64,000 nt of DNA from Cedecea lapagei (lineage in GTDB: Bacteria > Pseudomonadota > Gammaproteobacteria > Enterobacterales > Enterobacteriaceae): positions 1 to 64,000 of the forward strand of contig NZ_LR134201.1 of the NCBI RefSeq assembly GCF_900635955.1, in the 5' to 3' direction. A program made the translations under genes and the position numbers. The first letter of the stretch is position 1. Every line of letters starts with the position of its first letter. Shown piece after piece: positions 33,284 through 41,711 of this stretch. The notes beneath the pieces were generated by a model. The model was not told where the DNA came from. It saw only the letters and a list, made by a program, of their open reading frames with translations, and did no database searches.

Positions 33284-34407
33284 AATAGATCCCAGGATAA
33301 TGTTTGCTCATCATCGTCCATATTTATATGAATAATACCGTTTTTAAACTCTCTTGGGGTATCATTAAATCCATCAATTATGATACTTTCCTCGTTGCTT
33401 ATTTCATCATAAAAATCTTGGCACTCTGAATAATTATGATCAGAGGTAATTTTTCTTTTGGATTTTCTATGAGAAGTTATAAATTTTTCAACAATACTGC
33501 TTTCATATCTATCAAATCGCTCCCTGAGCAGACCATGTTGAAAATCATCAATGATGGTATTGCATGCGCTAATATAATCTCTCTTAGCAATAGGCACTAT
33601 TTCACTATATTTTATTTTTAGTATTTTCTTTATGTATAATTTCTCATCGTGTTCTTCGGAGTAAATTCCTTCACGATTTTTATAATGCTTTTTAGGAAAG
33701 ATATGAGTATCTCGACAAAATTCTGAAATAAGAAGTTGTCGTTGTTTTTCAATTTCATCATATGTTAAGGTCCAGTTATTCCCTGAACCATTAAGTACTC
33801 TGGGGGAGAGAATGAAACCAATGAGGTTTTGTATATATAATTCTTTTTTTGCGGTTAAAACACCATTTGTGCATTTAGTCACTAAATTTGAATATTGTTC
33901 TTCAATAACTGGCGATGAGTCTAATATGGAAAACTTATCTAATATTTCTAATAATTTTTTCTCATGGGTTATTACTGCCTCCATGAAATTTAAGGAACTA
34001 GGCCATTTTGATTTCTCAATAGCAATATACTTTTTAGAATTTTGTAAGTAAATGTTTTTTAATGTTTCATGTTTTTCTTTTGAGCTTTTTTCATTCCAGC
34101 CAAATAGTGATGAATTTTTTTTTATTTCTTGCGTGGTTAAAAGAATTAGATTTTTATAATAAGTATGTGTGAAGCTTTCTGCTAACCAGTTTTTCAAGGT
34201 TTTCCATAAATTTTCATGACTGTCCGTGAGGTTTTCTTTATATTTTTTTATTTCTATTTGTTTGTTTTTAGAAACAGTGATATCGCCAAATTTTTCAAAA
34301 TAAATACTTTGCCCTTCATTTAATTCATGACAGTATTGCACGGAAAAATATAATTGATAAATTATTCCCTTCATGGATTCTATTGCATCGTTATTAATTT
34401 TTGTCAT
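33280..34407 (-). CDS. ABC-3C system effector/CTD protein with PD-(D/E)xK-like nuclease N terminus
   Basis: A 375-residue protein, first gene of the operon. I choose the ATG at 34407 (MTKINNDAIESMKG) since AAGG lies ten bases upstream; the ATG at 34431 has no ribosome site. Residues 10-60 look like a restriction-endonuclease fold: Glu10 in a helix before GIIYQLYFSV, then FEKFGD (Asp42) and IEIKKY (Glu52-x-Lys54). This resembles DUF4297/Cap4-type nucleases. The C-terminal half (after about residue 240) is a separate domain likely to bind the middle protein. Gene and operon are markedly AT-rich. It could act as the toxin of the system. Confidence 0.75.
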   Translation of the reverse strand: MTKINNDAIESMKGIIYQLYFSVQYCHELNEGQSIYFEKFGDITVSKNKQIEIKKYKENLTDSHENLWKTLKNWLAESFTHTYYKNLILLTTQEIKKNSSLFGWNEKSSKEKHETLKNIYLQNSKKYIAIEKSKWPSSLNFMEAVITHEKKLLEILDKFSILDSSPVIEEQYSNLVTKCTNGVLTAKKELYIQNLIGFILSPRVLNGSGNNWTLTYDEIEKQRQLLISEFCRDTHIFPKKHYKNREGIYSEEHDEKLYIKKILKIKYSEIVPIAKRDYISACNTIIDDFQHGLLRERFDRYESSIVEKFITSHRKSKRKITSDHNYSECQDFYDEISNEESIIIDGFNDTPREFKNGIIHINMDDDEQTLSWDLL

Positions 34408-34701
34408 GTTCGTTAACCTTGATAACTTCATCCATGTGGTTAATTTAATTCGTTGATATGAAAATAATGAGAACCATAAATGAATTTACCACAAGCTTAA
34501 TGACATGACAAATAGGGATATGAATATAAGATTAGTCTTTAATTATTATGTACAAAATAACAGTTGTATATAAATACAGTAGGCGCTGAAAATTTTATAC
34601 TAAGTCTATTAAAAAAATCATAATTGAAAAATTAGTAATTGCTGATTTTTTGTATTATTTGATTATAAATCAAAAGATTATGGTAAGAGGTTGTAAGAAA
34701 T

Positions 34702-34796
34702 TGGCGGAAAGTCACAGGAGTCGAACCTGCCCGGCGCCGCTGGCGGCACCAACTGGAGTTGAAGTCCAGCCGCCTCACCGGAGACGACGACCTTCC
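34702..34796 (-). tRNA. selC: tRNA-Sec (anticodon UCA)
   Basis: A 95-base tRNA including encoded CCA, typical of selenocysteine tRNA: an 8-bp acceptor stem (GGAAGGTC with GACTTTCC, one G-U pair), an anticodon loop CTTCAAC, a long variable arm (GGTGCCGCCAGCGGCGCC) and TTCGACTCC in the T loop. SelB and SelA genes and a UGA-containing formate dehydrogenase gene are present further right. The 3' end faces the AT-rich ABC-3C island; selC is a well-known integration hotspot. Confidence 0.98.
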
Positions 34797-34827
34797 GCGC
34801 CTTCATTGCTACATGGAGGCGGGGCGC

Positions 34828-34856
34828 ATTATACCGGGTTTCATGCTGCTGCCCAA
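34828..34856 (-). promoter_or_regulatory. selC promoter
   Basis: On the minus strand TATAAT (34828-34833) lies 17 bases after TTGGGC (34851-34856). A GC-rich discriminator follows, as in stringently controlled stable-RNA promoters. Confidence 0.75.
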
Positions 34857-35345
34857 TGGGTCAGTAAGAATATATCCTGCGCCTAAAGTGAAATTCTTTA
34901 CTAAATCAGTCTAACGGCTCATAAGCTGCTCGTCCTGGCGGGGTTTGCCGGGGTTCATTCTGTGCAATCTGCATCAGAAACCCGTCTGGCAAACGCGGAT
35001 GCGGGCAACGTCGATTCAGCCAAAAAAGAACCACGCCGTTTTTATCGGCCCATTTTCCACTTCGAAAACTGCCATGCTTTTAATGGCGGATAACGGGTTC
35101 TGTGACTGACATAAAGAATATCCTGATAAGAGAAAGTGGCGGGCTGCCGAAGTGTTGTTGTGTGCCGGGACAGAGTCTCTTGCCGGATGGCAAATGTCTG
35201 ATGAAAGAAGAGGGCAGGTTGTGCGGTGGCGCGGCCTGCGGTGGAAGCACCTATGTCCCAGTCTCCCTTAGCAATACACATTAACAACCGGTTGCATTTC
35301 GTCCAGCTACAATCCGGCGTCTAAAACAATAAAGGGTTGGCTAAA
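34857..35345. other. Long non-coding interval between selC promoter and the YgdI-like gene
   Basis: About 490 bases in which I find no convincing gene. A 60-codon cysteine-rich frame from a GTG at 35102 exists but lacks a good ribosome site. The stretch ends with AAAGGG, the ribosome site of the next gene. Confidence 0.6.
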
Positions 35346-35567
35346 GTGAAAAAACTGTTCGGGATGATGTTGGTGGGTGTGGCTGCGCTGTCAGCGGTGG
35401 CCTGCTCCAGCAGCTACGTGATGTCGACTAAAACCGGCGAAATGATCGTGACCAAAGGCAAGCCGGAGCTGGATAAGCAGACTGGGCTGACGCGTTACTA
35501 CGACGCGCAGGGCGTTGAGCATCAGATCCAAAACGATCAGGTGGTGCAGATGATCAAGCGTGGTTGA
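35346..35567 (+). CDS. YgdI/YgdR-family lipoprotein (DUF903)
   Basis: A 73-residue lipoprotein: MKKLFGMMLVGVAALSAVAC with lipidated Cys20, then SSSYVMSTKTGEMIVTKGKP and a C-terminal MIKRG. The SYVM-x-T-x-x-G pattern identifies the YgdI/YgdR family of small SH3-like outer-membrane lipoproteins. The GTG at 35346 is chosen because AAAGGG is nine bases upstream; a TTG nine bases earlier directly abuts that site. Function unknown. Confidence 0.88.
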   Translation: MKKLFGMMLVGVAALSAVACSSSYVMSTKTGEMIVTKGKPELDKQTGLTRYYDAQGVEHQIQNDQVVQMIKRG

Positions 35568-35577
35568 TCGAGACAGA

Positions 35578-35601
35578 AAAGCGCCGATCGACTGGCGCTT
35601 T
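35578..35601. terminator. Bidirectional terminator hairpin
   Basis: AAAGCGCC/GGCGCTTT with an eight-base loop lies between the convergent YgdI-like gene and the DeoR gene; T-runs flank it on both strands. Confidence 0.8.
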
Positions 35602-35621
35602 AACTTGACGAGCTGCGGTCG

Positions 35622-36383
35622 CTATTCTTCCAGTGCAATAAGGTGTATTCCGGCGTTGCGCCATGCGTCGGCGTTATCCGGCAGACGGTCAATCACCAGC
35701 GTATCAATGCGTGCCGCAGGGGTAAACTGCGCGAGCGAGGTGTTATCCAGCTTGCTGTGGTCACAGACGACAATCACCTGACTGGCGTGCTCTATCATGC
35801 CGCGCTTTGTCTCGGCCAGCATCACGTCGGCCACGCAGGCACCCTGTTTTAGCGACAGCGAATTCACCCCCATAAACGCTTTATCCACGTTCAGGGTATC
35901 CAGCAGCGAGCGGCCGTTAATCGCCACCACGCAGTGATAGCCTTTCTTCACAATGCCGCCCAGCAGGATGGTCTGGATAGAAGGACTGGCTTCGAGTTCG
36001 CGGGCAATTTGGTAGTCGTTGGTCACCACGGTCACGTTCTTGCGGTCGCGGATGTGGTGGGCGATGTGCAGCGTGGTGGTACCGGTATCCAGCACGATGA
36101 TGTCACCATCTTCTACCAGCTGCGCCGCACGCTGGCCGATGCGCTCTTTTGCGCTTAGGTTCACCACTTCACGGTCGTCCGATGCCTGCTCAAAGCTGGC
36201 GCGGGTGCGCAACATGGCGCCGCCGTGGGTGCGGGTCAACATACCCGTTTCTTCCAGCTGGCGGAGGTCGGCCCTGATCGTTGCCCCGGAGACGTTGAAA
36301 ACCTCGCACATCTCGGACACCGCAACTTTCCGTTTTTCCCTGAGGATACTCAGTAATTTTTCCTGACGTTCTTCTGCAAACAT
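35622..36383 (-). CDS. DeoR/GlpR-family transcriptional regulator (kinase-aldolase arm)
   Basis: A 253-residue regulator. The DeoR HTH is residues 3-55 (RQEKLLSILREKRKVAVSEM, VSGATIRADLRQLEETGML), followed by the sugar-phosphate-binding ISOCOT domain (VLDTGTTTLHIAHHI, LLGGIVKKGYHCVV, VVCDHSKLDNTS). It is the last gene of a minus-strand set after a DeoC-like aldolase and an FGGY kinase. The effector is probably the phosphorylated intermediate of that pathway (inference from the family). Confidence 0.93.
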   Translation of the reverse strand: MFAEERQEKLLSILREKRKVAVSEMCEVFNVSGATIRADLRQLEETGMLTRTHGGAMLRTRASFEQASDDREVVNLSAKERIGQRAAQLVEDGDIIVLDTGTTTLHIAHHIRDRKNVTVVTNDYQIARELEASPSIQTILLGGIVKKGYHCVVAINGRSLLDTLNVDKAFMGVNSLSLKQGACVADVMLAETKRGMIEHASQVIVVCDHSKLDNTSLAQFTPAARIDTLVIDRLPDNADAWRNAGIHLIALEE

Positions 36384-36457
36384 TCGACCTCTCTTGTTCC
36401 CGCTCTCTGCGGAGCACCACGCCTTATTTTCCCCAGGCCTGAAGCAGCGGTGAACCG

Positions 36458-37969
36458 TTAACCGTTGCTCGGCCCTTCGCTGAGCGCATCCAGCCGGTCA
36501 TACAGCGGCGCAGCCTGTTGGTAAAGTGTATCAAACACCTCAAAGCACGCCGCATAGTAGTCCCGAAGGCTTGAGTCAGGGAGAATTTCCTTTTCAAAAT
36601 GAACTGCCTGACGCACGCCAGCGGCAAAATCGGCATACAGACCCACGCCGGTGCCCGCGATAATACCGCATCCTGTTATGCCATTCTCTTGGTTGCGTGT
36701 ACTTAAAATAGGCAGGTTATAGGCCGAGGCTTTAATTTTTAGCCACAGTTCGCTGCGCGCGCCGCCGCCGGAGGCAATCATCCGTTCCGGGTGCTGGCCG
36801 CACTGGCGCAACTGCCTGAGATTACGCGTAGAGGCAAAGGCGACCCCTTCCAGCACCGCACGGAAGAGGTGGCCCCGGTGGTGCTTGCGCTGCAGGCCAA
36901 AGAATTGCGCCCGTGAATTGGTGTGGTCGGCCAGGCGTTCTCCCGTCAGGTAAGGCAGGAACAGCAGGCCTTCGGCACCGGGCTTGACCGTTGCCGCCTC
37001 GGCCAGCAGATCGGCGTGTGAAAGCTGGTTCTGCGCGATCGCCTGTCTGGCCCACCGCACTGCATCACCGCCCGCATCCAGAATGGTAAAACCGCCCCAG
37101 GCCGGATTGGCCAGGTGCAGATTATTGATGCGGGTGTGAAGCAGCGGCTGCCTGGCAACGACCGTTAACAATGTTGAGGTGCCGGTGGAATCCGAAGCTG
37201 TTCCCGGTTGGTAAACACCGGAGCCCAGCAGCGTGGCGGCCATGTCCGAGGTACCGGCAACGACAGGTATGCCAACGGGTAAGCCGGTTAGCGCCGCCGC
37301 CTGAGTGCTAATCTCGCCTATCACGTCGCTGGACAGGTAAAGCGGTGGTAGATGGTCAGCCTTCAGCCCGAAGCTTTCCAGCGCTTGCGAGGACCAACTG
37401 AGGGTGGCGCTGTCCATCAGGTAATAACAGGAGGCTTCGCTGTAGTCGGTGGCATAAACGCCGGTTAGCATGAAGTTTATGTAATCTTTCGGCATCAGCA
37501 CCATGGCCACCCGCCCCCAGCTTTCCGGGCAGTTTTCCCGCCACCAGGCCAGTTTGAAAGCGGGCCAGGCCGCGGTGGGCGGGTTGTTTAGGCGAGTGAG
37601 CCATTTCTCTTCCGCTTCACGGGCGATAAAAGCGTCCACCTGCGGCTGGCTGCGCTTGTCGTTCCAGAGCAGGGCTTTATCCGCGACCAGTTCGCCGTCG
37701 GCATCCAGTAATACCGTGCCGTGCATCTGGCCGCAGACGCCGATAGCGGCGATGCGTGAACGCTGATCTGCGAAGCGATGCAACACCTCGTGGAGGCATT
37801 CACATACTGAACGCCACCACAGCGACGGGGCCTGTTCCGACCAGCCAGCCTGCGGGGTGGTCTGGTCATATTCACGCTGAGCAAAGCCAATCAGCTCGCC
37901 GGTCTGAGCCAGCAGAGCGGCCCTGGCGCTTCCTGTGCCGACGTCAATCGTCAGTATTCTGTCTTTCAT
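36458..37969 (-). CDS. FGGY-family carbohydrate kinase
   Basis: A 503-residue ATP-dependent sugar kinase of the xylulokinase/glycerol kinase superfamily. N-terminal phosphate-1 motif TIDVGTGSARAALL, substrate-loop GVCGQMHGTVLLD, phosphate-2 motif DSTGTSTLLTV near residue 262, and adenosine motif IASGGGARSELW near 390. GGAGCCCAAC precedes its ATG. It lies between a DeoC-like aldolase and a DeoR regulator. The GQMHG motif suggests a ketose such as a pentulose; the true substrate is unknown. Confidence 0.92.
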   Translation of the reverse strand: MKDRILTIDVGTGSARAALLAQTGELIGFAQREYDQTTPQAGWSEQAPSLWWRSVCECLHEVLHRFADQRSRIAAIGVCGQMHGTVLLDADGELVADKALLWNDKRSQPQVDAFIAREAEEKWLTRLNNPPTAAWPAFKLAWWRENCPESWGRVAMVLMPKDYINFMLTGVYATDYSEASCYYLMDSATLSWSSQALESFGLKADHLPPLYLSSDVIGEISTQAAALTGLPVGIPVVAGTSDMAATLLGSGVYQPGTASDSTGTSTLLTVVARQPLLHTRINNLHLANPAWGGFTILDAGGDAVRWARQAIAQNQLSHADLLAEAATVKPGAEGLLFLPYLTGERLADHTNSRAQFFGLQRKHHRGHLFRAVLEGVAFASTRNLRQLRQCGQHPERMIASGGGARSELWLKIKASAYNLPILSTRNQENGITGCGIIAGTGVGLYADFAAGVRQAVHFEKEILPDSSLRDYYAACFEVFDTLYQQAAPLYDRLDALSEGPSNG

Positions 37970-38016
37970 GTTGGGCTCCGTGAACGGGAGAAGGCGGCCT
38001 TCCCGCCCGCGATTTT

Positions 38017-38730
38017 TTAGTTATCGTTTAATTCCGGGAACAGGCCTGGATCCTGTTCAAGCTGGGCCAGGACTTTGCTGACCGCGCTCTGGCTCATGCC
38101 GAAGCGGCGTACGCCCAGGCGATAAAGCGTGCGTACAGTATCCAGGTCGCGTATGCCGCCTGCGCCTTTTATCTCAATGCGGCCTTTGAGCTGGTCCGCA
38201 ATGATGCTGACTTTTTCAGGCGTTGCGCCGGTGGGGGCCCAGCCAGTGGAGGTTTTCACCCACTTCATGCCGACTTCCACTGCTATGTCACACACTTCGC
38301 GGATTTGCTCTTCGTTCAGGTAATGGGTCTCAAGGATCACTTTCGCCGGGATCGGGGCGGCGGCTTCCACCACGCGGCGCAGATCTTCGCGAACATAATC
38401 GAAGTCCCCGGACAGCACTTTGCCGATGTTCACCACCATGTCGACTTCCCTCGCGCCGTCGGTAATTAGCTGGCGAACTTCCTGCACTTTGATGTCGGTT
38501 GCGTGGCCGCCACCGGGAAAGCCAACGGGGCCGCCAATCATCACTTCGCCGCGTCCTTGTTCTGGCAGCAGGGTGCTAAGAAAACGCGTCCAGCACGGCA
38601 AAACATGTACCGAAATAATGTTGTAGCGGCTGGCCAGCTCCGCACAGGCGCAAACGTCTGCTTCTGTGTTGGTTGCCTGCACGGCGCTCAGGTCGATCAG
38701 GCGGGCAAAACGGCGGGTTGTCTCATTCAT
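38017..38730 (-). CDS. DeoC-like (deoxyribose-phosphate aldolase family) class I aldolase
   Basis: A 237-residue TIM-barrel aldolase. Catalytic residues of DERA are conserved: Asp97 in EVDMVVNIG, Schiff-base Lys159 in VKTSTGW and Lys188 in IEIKGAGGI. E. coli DeoC is longer (259) and has KTSTGK; here the residue after Gly is Trp, so the phosphate/substrate pocket may differ. First gene of the minus-strand operon with an FGGY kinase and a DeoR regulator, so it probably cleaves that kinase's product to a triose phosphate plus an aldehyde (inference). Confidence 0.9.
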   Translation of the reverse strand: MNETTRRFARLIDLSAVQATNTEADVCACAELASRYNIISVHVLPCWTRFLSTLLPEQGRGEVMIGGPVGFPGGGHATDIKVQEVRQLITDGAREVDMVVNIGKVLSGDFDYVREDLRRVVEAAAPIPAKVILETHYLNEEQIREVCDIAVEVGMKWVKTSTGWAPTGATPEKVSIIADQLKGRIEIKGAGGIRDLDTVRTLYRLGVRRFGMSQSAVSKVLAQLEQDPGLFPELNDN

Positions 38731-39127
38731 CTCTCAATCCTGTTTTATTTTCAATTGATTTCATGTTTCGCGATTTCATGCGCTTTTTAGATTAAAAAGC
38801 GTATTAAGTGAAAATAACGTGATCGATTGAACATTATTTTATTTTCATTTGTTTTTAATTATTGGCGGGCAGCCAGCGCGGAATAAAGTGCGTCGGGCGT
38901 AAACAGTCATAAACGGGCAAAAACGGTTAGTTGCGTTGATTTCCGTTTGTTTTTGTTTTTGACCGAATACGCAGTGAAGTGAACTGAGCGCGGGGCCAGT
39001 CGGCCTAAAAATGCGAGCCACGGCACGTTTTCATCGAGGCAGTGCGTCGCGATGAGCAGACAGACCCTGGCTCGCAATCGGCGATGCCGGAAACCAGTAA
39101 TCTGATTTTGCACTTCAGGAGGCACCT
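38731..39127. promoter_or_regulatory. Divergent control region with three copies of a TTATTTTCA box
   Basis: This 397-base interval separates the two arms of the sugar locus. TTATTTTCA occurs at 38745-38753 and 38839-38847 and its reverse complement at 38809-38817; the last two form an inverted repeat centred 30 bases apart. They are candidate DeoR-type operators. No gene was found here. Confidence 0.55.
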
Positions 39128-39928
39128 ATGTTACCGCTAGAACGTCACCGTTTAATCCTACAACTGCTCGGGCAGCAAGGCGTGATGCGGGTGAATGACA
39201 TCGCTGCCGCATCCGGCGTTTCCCGTGAAACGGTGCGCCGTGACCTCAGCGAACTGCAGCGCAGAGGGATGCTCAGCCGCAGTCATGGCGGCGCGCTGGT
39301 ATCCGAGAATGCCCTGCCGATAAGTATTCTGACCCCGCAGGGCTTGCCGGTTCAGGATGCGCAGGGCAGCTTCCGTCAGAGAACGCTGCTGAACAGCGAA
39401 GCCAAGATGCGCATTGCCCGTAAGGCGCTGCGCCTGCTGCAGCCGGGAGACACCATTTTGCTCGACGGCAGCAGCAGCAGCTGGTTCCTTGCGCGTCAGC
39501 TGCCGGAGATGGCGCTGACCGTCATTACCCCGTCAGTGAGCATTGTGCAGACGTTAATGAGCCGCCGCTCTCTGCGCGTGGTGGGGCTGGGCGGGGAGCT
39601 GTCGGCGAGCGAAGAGGCTTTTTTCGGCGAAACAACGGCCAGAATGTTGCTCGAGCATCCCATCGAGACGCTGTTTTTCTCGTGCCAGGGGCTGGAGCGC
39701 GATAGCGGTCTGTATGCCGCCAGTGAGGCGCACGCAGCGCTGCTCAAGCAGATGATTATTCAGGCTCGCAAAGTGGTCGCGTTGATGGACGGCAGCAAGC
39801 TCGGACGTTTAGGCGTGGCCCGCGTCGGAGGGCTGGGGGATCTGGACTGGCTGATTACCGAGACCTTCAACGATCCGCTGCTGGAAAAGGAGATGACCTG
39901 GCATAACGTCGGAGTGCAGATCGCCTGA
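39128..39928 (+). CDS. DeoR-family transcriptional regulator (epimerase-transporter arm)
   Basis: A 266-residue regulator with an N-terminal DeoR HTH (HRLILQLLGQQGVMRVNDIA, VSRETVRRDLSELQRRGML) and a C-terminal sugar-phosphate domain (ILLDGSSSSWFLARQL, VVGLGGELSASEEAF, VALMDGSKLGRLG). AGGAGGCACCT precedes the ATG. It heads the plus-strand operon; together with the DeoR protein on the other arm, the locus has two regulators of the same family. Confidence 0.93.
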   Translation: MLPLERHRLILQLLGQQGVMRVNDIAAASGVSRETVRRDLSELQRRGMLSRSHGGALVSENALPISILTPQGLPVQDAQGSFRQRTLLNSEAKMRIARKALRLLQPGDTILLDGSSSSWFLARQLPEMALTVITPSVSIVQTLMSRRSLRVVGLGGELSASEEAFFGETTARMLLEHPIETLFFSCQGLERDSGLYAASEAHAALLKQMIIQARKVVALMDGSKLGRLGVARVGGLGDLDWLITETFNDPLLEKEMTWHNVGVQIA

Positions 39929-40033
39929 GTGCCCGTCATGTCGTGACGGATAAAAACCGCACTGTCATTCACACCGCCCGTTCGGTGGGGCCTGACTTTG
40001 CCTGAAATCTGACTATTTTCCAGGAGAAGCGCT

Positions 40034-40720
40034 ATGAAGTATTACATTTCCCCGTCACTGATGTGCATGGACATTATGAAAACAGCCGAGCAGCTGCAGG
40101 TTCTGAACCAAAAGGCTGACATGCTGCATGTGGACGTGATGGACGGGCACTATGTTAAAAACCTGGCGCTTTCCGCCGCCTTCGTCGCCCAAATTCGCCC
40201 CTACACGACGTTGCCTGTCGACGTCCATTTGATGGTAGAAAACCCGGCCGATTTTATTGGGCCGCTGATCGAAGCCGGAGCGGACTCGTTCTCCGTGCAT
40301 GCCGAAGTCATCAGCCGTGAAGCGTTTCGAATCATTCATACCCTCCGCGATGCCGGGAAAAAGGTGGGTGTCGTTCTCAACCCGGCCACGCCCGTTGAGG
40401 CGCTGAACCATTACCTTCACTTGCTCGACAAAGTCACCGTGATGACCGTCGATCCTGGCTACGCAGGGCAGCCGTTTATCCCCGAGATGGTGGAGAAAAT
40501 TGCTCAGCTGCATCGCCTGAAACAACAGCGCCAGCTTGATTTTCTTATTGAGGTGGACGGCTCCTGCAACCGCAATACCTACCGCCAGTTGCTGACCGCC
40601 GGGGCTCAGGTACTGATCCTGGGCAGCAGCGGCCTGTTCCGCCCGGATGTGGCGCTGGAGCAGGCCTGGCAGACCATGACCCGCGATATTGAAGCTGCAC
40701 TCAGCCCGGCACACGCCTGA
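40034..40720 (+). CDS. Ribulose-phosphate 3-epimerase family protein, AlsE-like
   Basis: A 228-residue TIM-barrel epimerase. It resembles AlsE (D-allulose-6-phosphate 3-epimerase): ISPSLMCMDI, HVDVMDGHYVKNLALS, VDVHLMVENP, TVMTVDPGYAGQPFIPEM and IEVDGSCN, with metal-binding His/Asp residues in these blocks. AlsE-type enzymes interconvert allulose-6-phosphate and fructose-6-phosphate, a likely but unproved role. GGAG precedes the ATG. The ribokinase-type gene follows 11 bases later. Confidence 0.9.
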   Translation: MKYYISPSLMCMDIMKTAEQLQVLNQKADMLHVDVMDGHYVKNLALSAAFVAQIRPYTTLPVDVHLMVENPADFIGPLIEAGADSFSVHAEVISREAFRIIHTLRDAGKKVGVVLNPATPVEALNHYLHLLDKVTVMTVDPGYAGQPFIPEMVEKIAQLHRLKQQRQLDFLIEVDGSCNRNTYRQLLTAGAQVLILGSSGLFRPDVALEQAWQTMTRDIEAALSPAHA

Positions 40721-40731
40721 GGAGAAATGTC

Positions 40732-41673
40732 ATGACAGGAAAAGTTTGTGTATTTGGCTCGTTCAATTTCGACATGGTCGCCAGGGTGGAGCGTTTTCCT
40801 GTGCCCGGAGAATCGTTGGTTGCTACCGGCAGCATGACCAGCGCCGGCGGGAAGGGAGCAAACCAGGCCACGGCGGCGCTGAAGGCGGGGGCTAACGTGC
40901 ATTACATCGGCAAAATTGGGGAGGACACTTTCGGCCAGTTCGCCCGCCGTCACCTGAAAACCGTCGGCTTTAACGCCATCACGCTGCTGACCACCGATGA
41001 AGTGCCCACCGGCAACGCCCTGATCTATGTCGCCGGCAACGAAGCGGAAAACATGATTGCCGTCGATCCCGGTGCGAACATGACCGTAACCGACGAAGAA
41101 ATTGCCCAGTGTATTCCGGCGATTAGCTGCGCCGATGTGGTGTTGGTGCAGCTGGAGAATAACCTTTCAGCGATTCAGCAGGTGATTAACGCAGGCCGCG
41201 AGCATGGCGCATTTGTGGTGCTGAACCCCGCGCCTTATCAGCCCGTAGACGATGCGCTGCTGGCGAGTGTGGATCTGCTCACGCCAAACGCCACCGAAGC
41301 CTGGCTGTTAACGGGCTGCCGGGTCACCGATTCCGAAAGCGCGAAGCTTGCCGCCGATGCACTCCATGCCAAAGGCGTGGCAAGAGTCATTATCACTCTG
41401 GGTGCCGTCGGCGCCCTGCTAAGCGAGGGAGGACAACAAAACGTGATCCCTTGCTTCCCATCCCACCCCCGCGATACCACCGGCGCCGGGGATGCCTTCA
41501 ACGGCGCGCTTTGCGCACGTCTGGCCTGCGGAGAGTCTCTCCATCAGGCCGCCAGATTCGCGGCTGCCTATGCCGCGGTCAGCGTTGAGAAACACGGCGC
41601 TTCTGCTTTACCAGAGTATCAGGAAGCGCTGGAACGTCTTGCCCTGGCTACCCCACACCATGAGGTAGCGTAA
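40732..41673 (+). CDS. Ribokinase-type PfkB carbohydrate kinase
   Basis: A 313-residue PfkB-family kinase: N-terminal VFGSFNFDMVARVERFPVPG and GGKGANQA (PfkB signature 1), and C-terminal DTTGAGDAFNGAL with the catalytic Asp. The layout fits ribokinase or deoxyribokinase (DeoK). It follows the epimerase by 11 bases and precedes a FucP-type transporter, so it probably phosphorylates the sugar taken up by that transporter. Confidence 0.93.
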   Translation: MTGKVCVFGSFNFDMVARVERFPVPGESLVATGSMTSAGGKGANQATAALKAGANVHYIGKIGEDTFGQFARRHLKTVGFNAITLLTTDEVPTGNALIYVAGNEAENMIAVDPGANMTVTDEEIAQCIPAISCADVVLVQLENNLSAIQQVINAGREHGAFVVLNPAPYQPVDDALLASVDLLTPNATEAWLLTGCRVTDSESAKLAADALHAKGVARVIITLGAVGALLSEGGQQNVIPCFPSHPRDTTGAGDAFNGALCARLACGESLHQAARFAAAYAAVSVEKHGASALPEYQEALERLALATPHHEVA

Positions 41674-41711
41674 AAACCTTACGATAAAATAACCGATTAC
41701 GGGGACTTCAC

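Noticed and set aside
29673..34796. Direct repeat of the selC 3' end marking an island boundary
   Set aside because: No copy of the selC 3' end was seen by eye between 29.7 and 34.7 kb; a formal search was not possible.
35102..35284. 60-residue cysteine-rich frame starting at GTG
   Set aside because: No convincing ribosome site, no family, and an equally open antisense frame; left as non-coding.
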